This document shows positions 42,783 to 49,997 of a stretch of DNA of 56,787 bases, in pieces. The notes under the pieces were generated by a model. The model was not told where the DNA came from. It saw nothing but the letters and a program-made list of their open reading frames with translations, and did not search any database. Numbering within the stretch: position 1 is the stretch's first letter; every line of letters begins with the position of its first letter. The translations under genes and the position numbers were made by a program. Origin of the DNA: an uncultured Oscillospiraceae bacterium (GTDB taxonomy: Bacteria; Bacillota; Clostridia; Oscillospirales; Oscillospiraceae); the NCBI GenBank assembly GCA_934565795.1, contig CAKTIM010000013.1, positions 1 to 56,787 of the forward strand. Direction: 5' to 3'.

Positions 42783-42822
42783 CGCCCGGAAGGAAAAAGC
42801 ACTCCTTCCGGGCGATGTTTTA
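42783..42822 (+). terminator. Terminator of the TIR-SPFH block
   Basis: CGCCCGGAAGGA pairs perfectly with TCCTTCCGGGCG around an eight-base loop, followed by ATGTTTTAAT. Confidence 0.88.
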
Positions 42823-42846
42823 ATCCTTAAATTTTCCTTAGCATCA

Positions 42847-42875
42847 TTGACATTTCTTCCTCAGATGGATATAAT
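42847..42875 (+). promoter_or_regulatory. Consensus sigma-A promoter of the lipoprotein gene
   Basis: TTGACA, 17 bases, TATAAT: a perfect consensus, with a leader of about 60 bases. Confidence 0.88.
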
Positions 42876-42939
42876 TGGGGTCACGCTCTGGAAACAATGT
42901 TGTGTAACGATGTGGTAAAAATATGAAGGAGATATGAAT

Positions 42940-43674
42940 ATGAAGTTTCAGAAATATCAAATGATCGGAACCGCCGCCCTCCTGGCGCTGTCCCTCTCCG
43001 CCTGCGCGCCGCAGCTGGGGGCGGCGGCTCCCACAGAGCCGGAGACGCAAATCATCCAGTCCACCCAGGCGGCGACCGCCGCCGCGACCGCAGCCACTCA
43101 GGGGTGGGACGATGTGGTGGAGCTGGTCAGCATGGCAGGGGACAGCACCACGGTGTATCTTCTGGCGGATGGCCGCTACCTGGATCGGCAGGATCGGTTC
43201 TTCTCCTATGACGGCGCGGAAACCTGGACATGCGACGACGGAAGCATCTGGAACCGCAAGACGGATTCCGCGCCCGCCGATGTGACGACCGTCCCGTCCG
43301 CGACCAATGTCTATGCCGAATTTGCCATTGAGCGCCTGCTTGCCCAGCGGCCCGACCAGATTTTCTTCAGCGAGGGCGGCAGCAGCAAGATCGTGCTGAC
43401 CTTCGACACAGCAGTGACCGAATTTCGCTTCCTGGAGCTGCAGGGAACGGTGGATGACAGCGGCAACTTCTCCTGCACCGGCACCCGCGAGCTATATACC
43501 TGCGACCTGATTCTTTCCAACGACCTGATGGTATTGGAAACCTCCCTGGAAGGCCTGATCCCCACCCGGGGCATCAGCTTCAAGGATGACGCGGGCAATG
43601 TCCAGTATTATTACCTCGCCCTCAGCGGCGAAGACAACGTGCCCCTGCTGGTTCCGTTCAATTTCTATGGTTGA
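42940..43674 (+). CDS. Predicted lipoprotein of unknown function
   Basis: About 244 residues. Signal peptide with lipobox LSAC (MIGTAALLALSLSAC), an Ala/Thr/Gln-rich linker, then about 190 residues with no recognised family (DDVVELVSMAGDSTTVYLLADGRYLDRQD; RELYTCDLILSND). Exported and membrane-anchored. ATG at 42940 is eight bases after AAGGAG; an ATG two codons earlier lies too close. The perfect promoter implies high constitutive expression. Single-gene unit; the pgi promoter begins at its stop codon. Confidence 0.75.
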   Translation: MKFQKYQMIGTAALLALSLSACAPQLGAAAPTEPETQIIQSTQAATAAATAATQGWDDVVELVSMAGDSTTVYLLADGRYLDRQDRFFSYDGAETWTCDDGSIWNRKTDSAPADVTTVPSATNVYAEFAIERLLAQRPDQIFFSEGGSSKIVLTFDTAVTEFRFLELQGTVDDSGNFSCTGTRELYTCDLILSNDLMVLETSLEGLIPTRGISFKDDAGNVQYYYLALSGEDNVPLLVPFNFYG

Positions 43675-43699
43675 TATTTTTTGCCAATCGTAGTATAAT
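43671..43699 (+). promoter_or_regulatory. Promoter of pgi
   Basis: TTGATA, 17 bases, TATAAT. The -35 box overlaps the stop codon of the lipoprotein gene. Confidence 0.82.
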
Positions 43700-43759
43700 T
43701 ACCCCGATTGACGTGCATTCAGCATGATTATATGTCGAACCGACGAGGAGGAAATCAAC

Positions 43760-45340
43760 ATGATTGCCTGGAAAAATTTGGATACCCTGGCTGCCCATCA
43801 GAAGCTGCAGGCGGCGAAACGGGTGAACCTGCCGGAGGCGATGTCCGGCGAGAGCGGCGCGGAGCGGGTGAAACGCTATTCTGTCCCCATGGGCGCGGGA
43901 ATGGCCTTTCATTATGGCGCAAGAGCGGTGGATGACGCCATCCTGTCCGCCCTGGGTGAATTTGCCAAGGAGGCGCAACTGACGGAAAAGTTCGCTGCGC
44001 TGTACAACGGCGAGGTGATCAACACCGGCGAGAAGCGCCGCGTCCTGCACCACCTGTGCCGCGGTCAACTGGGCAATGATGTGATTGCCGACGGCGTGAA
44101 CAAGCGGGAATTCTATCTGGGCGAGCAGAAGCGCATTGCCGACTTCGCCGACAAGGTGCACTCCGGCCAGATCGCCAACGCTGCCGGGGAGAAATTCACT
44201 ACCGTCTGCCAGATCGGTATCGGCGGCTCCGACCTGGGCCCCCGCGCCATCTATCTGGCCCTGGAGAACTGGGCAAAGGTCAACAACACCCTGAAAATGA
44301 AGGCCGCCTTTATTTCCAACGTGGATCCCGACGACGCGGCGGGCGTCCTGCGCAATTTGGATCTGGCCCACTCGCTGTTCATCCTGGTGTCCAAATCCGG
44401 CACCACGCTGGAAACGCTGACCAACGAGTCCTTCGTCAAGGACGCGCTGGTGAAGGCCGGGCTGAACCCCTCCAAGCATATGATCGCCGTGACCAGTGAG
44501 ACCTCTCCCTTGGCCAAGAGCAGCGATTATCTGACGGCCTTCTTCATGGATGACTATATCGGCGGCCGCTATTCCTCCTCCTCCGGCGTGGGCGGCGCGG
44601 TGCTGTCCCTGGCCTTTGGCCCGGAGGTATTTGCCCAGTTCCTGGAGGGTGCTGCCGAGGCGGACAAGCTGGCAAAGAACGAAGAGCTGCTGGAAAACCC
44701 CGCCATGCTGGACGCACTGATCGGTGTGTATGAGCGCAATGTCCTGGGCTACCCCAGCACCGCCGTGCTGCCCTATTCCCAGGCGCTGAGCCGCTTCCCG
44801 GCCCACCTGCAGCAGCTGGACATGGAGTCCAACGGCAAGTCTGTCAACCGTTTTGGCGAGCCTGTCCACTATGCCACCGGCCCCGTGATCTTTGGCGAGC
44901 CGGGCACCAATGGTCAGCATTCCTTCTATCAGCTGCTGCACCAGGGCACGGACATTATCCCGCTGCAATTTGTGGGATTCCGCAGCAGCCAGATGGGCAC
45001 CGACGTGGTCATTCAGGGCAGCACCAGCCAGCAGAAGCTCTGCGCCAATGTGGCCGCGCAGATCGTAGCCTTTGCCTGCGGCAAGGACGACGAGAACCTG
45101 AACAAGAAGTTCCAGGGCGGCCGTCCCTCCAGCATCATCATCGGCGAAAAGCTCACCCCCAAGGCTGTGGGTGCACTGCTGGCCCATTTTGAGAACAAGG
45201 TCATGTTCCAGGGCTTCGCCTGGAATCTGAACTCCTTCGACCAGGAGGGCGTCCAGCTGGGTAAGGTTCTGGCCAAGAAGGTCCTGGCCCACGACACCGA
45301 CGGCGCGCTGAAGGTTTACAGCGACCTGCTGAATATTTGA
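43760..45340 (+). CDS. pgi: Glucose-6-phosphate isomerase
   Basis: 526 residues, cytoplasmic. Interconverts glucose 6-phosphate and fructose 6-phosphate in glycolysis. Conserved blocks: QIGIGGSDLGPRAIYLAL, ILVSKSGTTLETLTN (phosphate loop SKSGTT), GGRYSSSSGVGGAVLSLAFG (PGI signature 1 region), ESNGKSVNRFG, GPVIFGEPGTNGQHSFYQLLHQGT (catalytic Glu and His) and a C-terminal SFDQEGVQLGK (catalytic Lys, PGI signature 2). Full length. Start ATG has GAGGAGG upstream. Mannose released from mannan would enter glycolysis at fructose 6-phosphate, but this gene is a housekeeping one, not in the mannan locus. Confidence 0.97.
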   Translation: MIAWKNLDTLAAHQKLQAAKRVNLPEAMSGESGAERVKRYSVPMGAGMAFHYGARAVDDAILSALGEFAKEAQLTEKFAALYNGEVINTGEKRRVLHHLCRGQLGNDVIADGVNKREFYLGEQKRIADFADKVHSGQIANAAGEKFTTVCQIGIGGSDLGPRAIYLALENWAKVNNTLKMKAAFISNVDPDDAAGVLRNLDLAHSLFILVSKSGTTLETLTNESFVKDALVKAGLNPSKHMIAVTSETSPLAKSSDYLTAFFMDDYIGGRYSSSSGVGGAVLSLAFGPEVFAQFLEGAAEADKLAKNEELLENPAMLDALIGVYERNVLGYPSTAVLPYSQALSRFPAHLQQLDMESNGKSVNRFGEPVHYATGPVIFGEPGTNGQHSFYQLLHQGTDIIPLQFVGFRSSQMGTDVVIQGSTSQQKLCANVAAQIVAFACGKDDENLNKKFQGGRPSSIIIGEKLTPKAVGALLAHFENKVMFQGFAWNLNSFDQEGVQLGKVLAKKVLAHDTDGALKVYSDLLNI

Positions 45341-45349
45341 CGATGATTA

Positions 45350-45381
45350 CTCCCTCCCGCAAAAACGGGAGGGAGCTTTTC
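45350..45381. terminator. Bidirectional terminator between pgi and a convergent GNAT gene
   Basis: CTCCCTCCCG pairs perfectly with CGGGAGGGAG around six bases (A-rich loop), then CTTTTCTC. It sits between convergent stop codons. Confidence 0.82.
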
Positions 45382-45387
45382 TCATTA

Positions 45388-45900
45388 TTACAGAAGCAGT
45401 ACAACGGTGGTCAATTCAATTCCGTCGAACTCCGCAACACCGAAATGCTGAAACCCCAGCTTTTCCAGCAGTCGCTGGGAGGGGAGGTTGGAGCGGAGAT
45501 ATTCTCCGTCAAGGTAATCCAGCTCTCCGGCATCCCGCAAATGCTGGCAGAGGGCCACCAGAGCCTCGTGCATGAAGCCCTTGCGCCGCTCCCAGGCTGC
45601 CAGTGCGTAGGAGAGGGAAGCGCCGAGTTTATTGCAAAAGGGCTCGGCTCCTGCAATGGCATCCAGCGGCGGGTGTATGCAGATATGCCCGATTGCTCTG
45701 TTGTCTTCCTTTTTACACACCGCGATAAACTTGCGGTTCTCCATCAGCCAGTTAAAATTTGCCAGCGCCGATGGTCGGTCAAATACGTTCCCCAGCCCCA
45801 GCATTTTTCGCAGATGGTCATCCAGAATGTACGCAAGGTAATCTTCAAAATCCGCATCCTGAAATTCCCGCAGAATGAGACGGTCAGTTCTCAAATCCAT
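45388..45900 (-). CDS. GNAT acetyltransferase, RimJ/RimL type
   Basis: About 170 residues. RTDRLILREFQDADFEDYLAYILD opens the RimJ-like (Acetyltransf_3) fold; RAIGHICIHPPL, LGASLSYALAAWERRKGFMHEALVALCQHL (acetyl-CoA loop region) and YLRSNLPSQRLLEKLGFQHFG follow. Likely acetylates a protein N-terminus or a small molecule. ATG at 45900 (AAGGGAG upstream) is chosen; the upstream frame overlaps the promoter of the divergent attenuated GNAT gene. Confidence 0.85.
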   Translation of the reverse strand: MDLRTDRLILREFQDADFEDYLAYILDDHLRKMLGLGNVFDRPSALANFNWLMENRKFIAVCKKEDNRAIGHICIHPPLDAIAGAEPFCNKLGASLSYALAAWERRKGFMHEALVALCQHLRDAGELDYLDGEYLRSNLPSQRLLEKLGFQHFGVAEFDGIELTTVVLLL

Positions 45901-45930
45901 TTGCACATGCTCCCTTGGCTCATTTTTCGA

Positions 45931-45959
45931 TTGACAAAATATGTAGGACATGCTATCCT
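45931..45959 (+). promoter_or_regulatory. Promoter of the attenuated GNAT gene
   Basis: TTGACA, 17 bases, TATCCT. Transcription would start near 45966, just before a ribosome site and leader peptide. Confidence 0.75.
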
Positions 45960-45985
45960 GAAGCCAGGAAAGCGAGGTGGACAAA

Positions 45986-46036
45986 ATGACAAGTCGTAGA
46001 CTGATAAAATCAAAAGCCGTTTTGTCCGTTGCTTAA
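45986..46036 (+). CDS. Leader peptide of an attenuator, 16 residues
   Basis: A 17-codon reading frame, MTSRRLIKSKAVLSVA then TAA, with GAGGTG six bases upstream of its ATG and a promoter directly before it. Its middle codons (about 7-11) encode one arm of an alternative RNA stem. This is the layout of ribosome-sensing leaders of inducible antibiotic-resistance genes (erm, ABC-F types). The peptide itself is probably not functional except as a stalling sequence. Confidence 0.65.
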   Translation: MTSRRLIKSKAVLSVA

Positions 46037-46102
46037 AACTCCTTTACATGAGTAATGGGTGCTCTTGATTTTATCAAGGGCACTTTAGCTTTTTAAAGGA
46101 GT
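46003..46102 (+). promoter_or_regulatory. Leader attenuator with alternative RNA stems
   Basis: Terminator: 46059-46069 pairs with 46073-46083 (11 pairs, three-base loop), then TTTAGCTTTTT. Antiterminator: 46003-46016, inside the leader peptide, can pair with 46062-46075 at 13 of 14 positions, destroying the terminator. In addition ACTCCTTTA at 46038-46046 can pair with TAAAGGAGT at 46094-46102, hiding the GNAT ribosome site. Ribosome position on the leader would choose between these states. Confidence 0.68.
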
Positions 46103-46108
46103 AATCGA

Positions 46109-46567
46109 ATGATAATTGAGGAATTGAATAATTTTTACGATGCAGAATTTATGCAATGCTTCCGGGCATATTTCCTTGAAATCGGGATAGACCTCAAGGG
46201 AAGCGCGGCTGTTTTTGGCGACATCGCCGAATCTTACGAAAAAGAGGAAATGCGCACCTTTGTGATTCGGAAAGAGGATGATATTGCGGGCTTTATTATG
46301 ATCCAGCCGGAATGCCTGAAGAGCGGCTTCTTTGAGGAGCATGCAGGGTTTATCCGGGAACTGTGGATTAGCCCACCGTTTCGACGGTTGGGTTATGGAA
46401 AGCAGCTGATTGAAAAAGCGGAGGAATATTTCTGGGAAAAGGGAATTTCAAAGCTTATTTTGACCTATGAGGAAAATGCACTCCCATTTTACAAAAGAAT
46501 TGGATTTGATTTAGACTGCTCTTACAGCGCCAGGAATGGTGGAAATGTTGTCATAAAGCGCTTTTAG
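46109..46567 (+). CDS. GNAT acetyltransferase behind an attenuator
   Basis: 152 residues. RTFVIRKEDDIAGFIMIQPE, GFIRELWISPPFRRLGYGKQLIEKAEEYF (acetyl-CoA loop R-x-x-G-x-G/A) and NALPFYKRIGF are the core GNAT motifs. Substrate unknown. AAAGGAG lies before the ATG. Composition is AT-richer than neighbouring housekeeping genes, hinting at transfer. The leader peptide and attenuator suggest that it is induced when translation is disturbed, so a role in detoxifying a ribosome-targeting compound is plausible but unproven. Confidence 0.85.
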   Translation: MIIEELNNFYDAEFMQCFRAYFLEIGIDLKGSAAVFGDIAESYEKEEMRTFVIRKEDDIAGFIMIQPECLKSGFFEEHAGFIRELWISPPFRRLGYGKQLIEKAEEYFWEKGISKLILTYEENALPFYKRIGFDLDCSYSARNGGNVVIKRF

Positions 46568-46723
46568 ACAATTCAGGAGCGTTACCTGCGCGCACAGGGC
46601 GATTTGTGAAAAACTTCCAAAAAGTTAGAAGCAAATTCTCGCATGTATACACGATTCCTGGCAGACGACGGATAAAAACATTATACACGATTATGCGCTT
46701 TTCGTGAAAAATCCACAAAAGAC

Positions 46724-46770
46724 AAAAAATTCGGGAAACAACCTCAAAATCGTTGTTTCCCGAACTTTTT
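46724..46770. terminator. Bidirectional terminator: tRNA-Ser and GNAT
   Basis: TCGGGAAACAAC pairs perfectly with GTTGTTTCCCGA. Plus strand continues with ACTTTTTATT; minus strand with ATTTTTTG. It ends tRNA-Ser leftward and can end the GNAT message rightward. The 160 bases between the GNAT stop and this site hold nothing else that I recognise. Confidence 0.88.
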
Positions 46771-46772
46771 AT

Positions 46773-46864
46773 TGGCGGAGAAGGAGGGATTTGAACCCTC
46801 GATACCCTTTTGGGGTATACACGATTTCCAATCGTGCGCGCTCGGCCAGCTACGCGACTTCTCC
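46773..46864 (-). tRNA. tRNA-Ser (anticodon GGA)
   Basis: Class II tRNA with long variable arm (TATACCC...GGGTATC). Acceptor GGAGAAG pairs with CTTCTCC, anticodon stem CACGA/TCGTG with loop TTGGAAA (anticodon GGA), T arm GAGGG-TTCAAAT-CCCTC; CCA is encoded after discriminator G. Confidence 0.95.
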
Positions 46865-46907
46865 ATGCGCATTGCTCGCTTCATGCTGCCTCGCTGACAG
46901 CTTTTGT

Positions 46908-46936
46908 ATGATACAACAGGATGTGCCATTTGTCAA
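46908..46936 (-). promoter_or_regulatory. Promoter of tRNA-Ser
   Basis: On the minus strand TTGACA, 17 bases, TATCAT, about 43 bases upstream of the tRNA. Confidence 0.8.
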
Positions 46937-46996
46937 GTGGGAAATTCATTTTTATTCGCGCGTACTGGATTTTTCATAAGGCAATTTAGAAAAGAG

Positions 46997-47024
46997 TTGA
47001 CAATTTGTTCATTTGTGGTAAAAT
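46997..47024 (+). promoter_or_regulatory. Promoter of the alaS T-box transcript
   Basis: TTGACA, 16 bases, TAAAAT, immediately before the T-box leader. Confidence 0.85.
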
Positions 47025-47031
47025 GTACCCG

Positions 47032-47262
47032 ATATGCAAAGACAATACGGAAACCAAGCAGTTTTGGCCAGCTTAGCGAGAAGAGGACGGTGGGAGCTCT
47101 TTGTGTGCCGGTGCTGCCAGCCACTTTCGTTGTTGCCTGGGATGACCGGGACGGGCGCTCCCGTTACAGAGCATCTGAGATATCCTGCTTCGGCGGGATA
47201 ATTAGGGTGGTACCGCGATTAATCCTCGCCCCTATGTTTGGGGGCGGGGTTTATATTTTGTA
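47032..47262 (+). ncRNA. T-box riboswitch (alanyl-tRNA synthetase leader)
   Basis: Senses uncharged tRNA-Ala and controls alaS by antitermination. The conserved T-box AGGGTGGTACCGCG is at 47204-47217; just before it a stem III-like hairpin TATCCTGC-TTCG-GCGGGATA; after it the terminator CCTCGCCCC/GGGGGCGGGG (47224-47249) with a T-rich tail. Stem I occupies about 47080-47175. I could not place the alanine specifier codon with confidence. Confidence 0.9.
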
Positions 47263-47283
47263 TTCAATTTTGGAGGTCATACA

Positions 47284-49920
47284 ATGAGCCAGAAACCTTA
47301 TGGCGTCAACGAGCTGCGGGAGATGTTTCTCTCCTTTTTTGAGAGCAAGGGGCACCTGCGGCTGCCCAGCTTTTCGCTGATTCCGCAGAACGATGCATCC
47401 CTGCTGCTGATCAATTCCGGCATGGCGCCCATGAAGCCCTATTTCACGGGCGAGGTGGAGCCGCCCCGTCACCGGGTGTGCACCTGCCAGAAGTGCATCC
47501 GCACCGGCGACATCGAAAACATCGGCAAAACCGCCCGCCACGGCACCTATTTTGAGATGCTGGGCAACTTCTCCTTCGGCGACTATTTTAAGCGGGAGGC
47601 GATCCACTGGAGCTGGGAGTTCCTGACGGAGGTGGTCGGCCTGGACAAGGAGCGCCTGTACCCCTCCATCTATGAAAATGACGACGAGGCCTTTGATATC
47701 TGGAACAAGGAGATCGGAATCGCCCCGGAGCGTATCTTCCGCTTCGGCAAGGAGGACAATTTCTGGGAGCATGGCTCCGGCCCCTGCGGCCCCTGCTCCG
47801 AAATCTATTACGACCGGGGAGAGAAGTACGGCTGCGGCAAGCCCGGCTGCACCGTCGGCTGCGATTGCGACCGCTATATGGAGGTTTGGAACAACGTATT
47901 CTCCCAGTTCAATAACGACGGCCAGGGCAATTATACCGAGCTGTCTCAGAAGAACATCGATACCGGCATGGGCCTGGAGCGTCTGGCGGTGGTCTGCCAG
48001 GATGTGAACAGCCTGTTCGATGTGGACACCGTGATGAACATCACCAATAAGGTGACGGAGCTGACCGGCGCGTCCTATGGCCAGAGCGTCAAGATGGACG
48101 TATCCCTGCGCGTCATCACCGATCACATCCGCGCCTCCACCTTTATGATTGCCGACGGCGTGCTGCCCAGCAACGAGGGCAGAGGCTATGTGCTGCGCCG
48201 TCTGCTGCGCCGGGCAGCCCGGCATGGAAAGCTCCTGGGCGTCAATCACCCGTTCCTTTACCAGGTGGTGGAGACTGTGGTGCATGAAAATGAAGGCCAC
48301 TATGGCTATCTGCGGGAGCGCGCTGCCTATATCACCAAGGTTGTTAAGGTAGAGGAGGAGAACTTTGCTCGCACCATCGACGGTGGCATGCGGATTTTCT
48401 CCGAAATGCTGGCGGATCACAAGGCGAAGGGCGAGACGGAATTCTCCGGCGCGGATGCATTCAAGCTCTATGATACCTACGGCTTCCCCATCGACCTGAC
48501 CCTGGAAATGGTCGCCGATGAGGATATGACCCTGGATCAGAAGGCCTTTGCACGGCTGATGCAGGAGCAGAAGGTGCGCGCCCGTGAGGCCCGCAAGGCG
48601 CTGGGCGATCTGGCCTGGGCGGGTATTGACCTGGGGCTGGACAACACGCCCACCCATTTTGTCGGCTATGAGCAGAATGAATGCCAGGCCAAGGTGCTGG
48701 CTGTCTGCGTGGGCGACGAGGTCTCCGGCTCCATTGCCGGCGGCGAGGACGGCATTATCGTGCTGGATCAGACGCCTTTCTATGCGGAAATGGGCGGCCA
48801 GGTGGCAGATCATGGCGTGATTTCCGTGGGCGACTGCTGCTTCCAGGTGAACAATGTGCAGAAGGATAAGGGCAGCAAATACCTGCACCACGGCAAGATG
48901 GTGAAGGGCTCGCTGAAGGTGGACGATGTGGTGACGGCCTCCATTGACGTGGAGCGCCGGAAGGCAATTATGCGCGCCCATTCCGCTACCCACCTGCTGC
49001 AAAAGGCGCTGACCACCGTCCTGGGCGACCATGTGCATCAGGCCGGTTCTCTGGTGGAGCCGGATTACCTGCGCTTTGACTTTACGCATTATTCCGCCCT
49101 GACTCAGGAGGAGCTGGCCAAAGTCAATGCCATTGTTCAGGACTCCATCCTGGAGGGCTACGCAATTGATATTCAGGAGATGCCCATTGAGGACGCCAAG
49201 AAGCTGGGCGCAACCGCGCTGTTCAGCGAGAAATACGGCTCGGTCGTCCGCGTGGTTAATATGGGCGGCTACTCCATCGAGTTCTGCGGCGGTACCCATC
49301 TGGACAATACCGCAAAGGTCGGCGCGTTTGAGCTGATCAGCGAGGGCAGCGTTGCCTCCGGCGTTCGCCGCATTGAGGCTGTGACCGGCAAGGCATGCAT
49401 GGCCCGGATGGAGGCCGGACAGGCGGCGCTGACGGAGGCAGCCTCCAAGCTGAAGGTCAAGCCCGAGGAGCTGGCGGCTAAGATTCAGACGAATCTGGAC
49501 GAGATCAAGGAGCTGAAGCGCCAGATCGAGCAGTACAAGGCCAAGGATGCTGCCGGTGAGGTGGATCGGCTGCTGCTGACAGCCAAGGAGATCGGCGGCA
49601 TCAAGGTTCTGACAGCAAAGGTCCCCGGCGCAGATGCAAATAAGCTGCGCCAGATGGGCGATATGCTGCGGGATAAGGAATCCAAGATCGTCGGCGTGCT
49701 TTCCACGGTCAACGGTGATAAGCCCTCGTTCCTGGCCATCTGCGGCAAGGATGCGGTGGCAAAGAGCATCAAAGCAGGTGAGCTGGTGAAGCTGGTGTGC
49801 AGCACCTGCGGCGGCTCCGGCGGCGGCAAGCCCGATTCCGCCATGGGCGGCGGCAAGGACGTTGGCAAGCTGGAAGAGGCTCTGGCACGGGTTGCAGAAT
49901 TTGTGAGCTCCAAGCTCTAA
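47284..49920 (+). CDS. alaS: Alanyl-tRNA synthetase
   Basis: 878 residues, full length. Charges tRNA-Ala. Class II core at the N-terminus (LREMFLSFFESKGHLRLPSFSLIPQNDASLLLINSGMAPMKPYFTG; motif 2 HGTYFEMLGNFSFGDYFK; motif 3 NEGRGYVLRRLLRRAARHG), editing domain with zinc site (HSATHLLQKAL, CGGTHLDNTA) and C-terminal DHHA1 domain (GSGGGKPDSAMGGGKD). GGAGG precedes the ATG. Controlled by the T-box leader upstream. Ends at a strong terminator. Confidence 0.98.
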   Translation: MSQKPYGVNELREMFLSFFESKGHLRLPSFSLIPQNDASLLLINSGMAPMKPYFTGEVEPPRHRVCTCQKCIRTGDIENIGKTARHGTYFEMLGNFSFGDYFKREAIHWSWEFLTEVVGLDKERLYPSIYENDDEAFDIWNKEIGIAPERIFRFGKEDNFWEHGSGPCGPCSEIYYDRGEKYGCGKPGCTVGCDCDRYMEVWNNVFSQFNNDGQGNYTELSQKNIDTGMGLERLAVVCQDVNSLFDVDTVMNITNKVTELTGASYGQSVKMDVSLRVITDHIRASTFMIADGVLPSNEGRGYVLRRLLRRAARHGKLLGVNHPFLYQVVETVVHENEGHYGYLRERAAYITKVVKVEEENFARTIDGGMRIFSEMLADHKAKGETEFSGADAFKLYDTYGFPIDLTLEMVADEDMTLDQKAFARLMQEQKVRAREARKALGDLAWAGIDLGLDNTPTHFVGYEQNECQAKVLAVCVGDEVSGSIAGGEDGIIVLDQTPFYAEMGGQVADHGVISVGDCCFQVNNVQKDKGSKYLHHGKMVKGSLKVDDVVTASIDVERRKAIMRAHSATHLLQKALTTVLGDHVHQAGSLVEPDYLRFDFTHYSALTQEELAKVNAIVQDSILEGYAIDIQEMPIEDAKKLGATALFSEKYGSVVRVVNMGGYSIEFCGGTHLDNTAKVGAFELISEGSVASGVRRIEAVTGKACMARMEAGQAALTEAASKLKVKPEELAAKIQTNLDEIKELKRQIEQYKAKDAAGEVDRLLLTAKEIGGIKVLTAKVPGADANKLRQMGDMLRDKESKIVGVLSTVNGDKPSFLAICGKDAVAKSIKAGELVKLVCSTCGGSGGGKPDSAMGGGKDVGKLEEALARVAEFVSSKL

Positions 49921-49942
49921 GGCTAAACCGTAAAATCTTCAA

Positions 49943-49974
49943 ATGGCGCAGCTGTCTATGGCTGCGCCATTTTT
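49943..49974 (+). terminator. Terminator of alaS
   Basis: ATGGCGCAGC pairs with GCTGCGCCAT around a loop of eight bases, followed by TTTTG. Confidence 0.85.
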
Positions 49975-49997
49975 GAAAAGCGGAGAGGGGGATGTTT

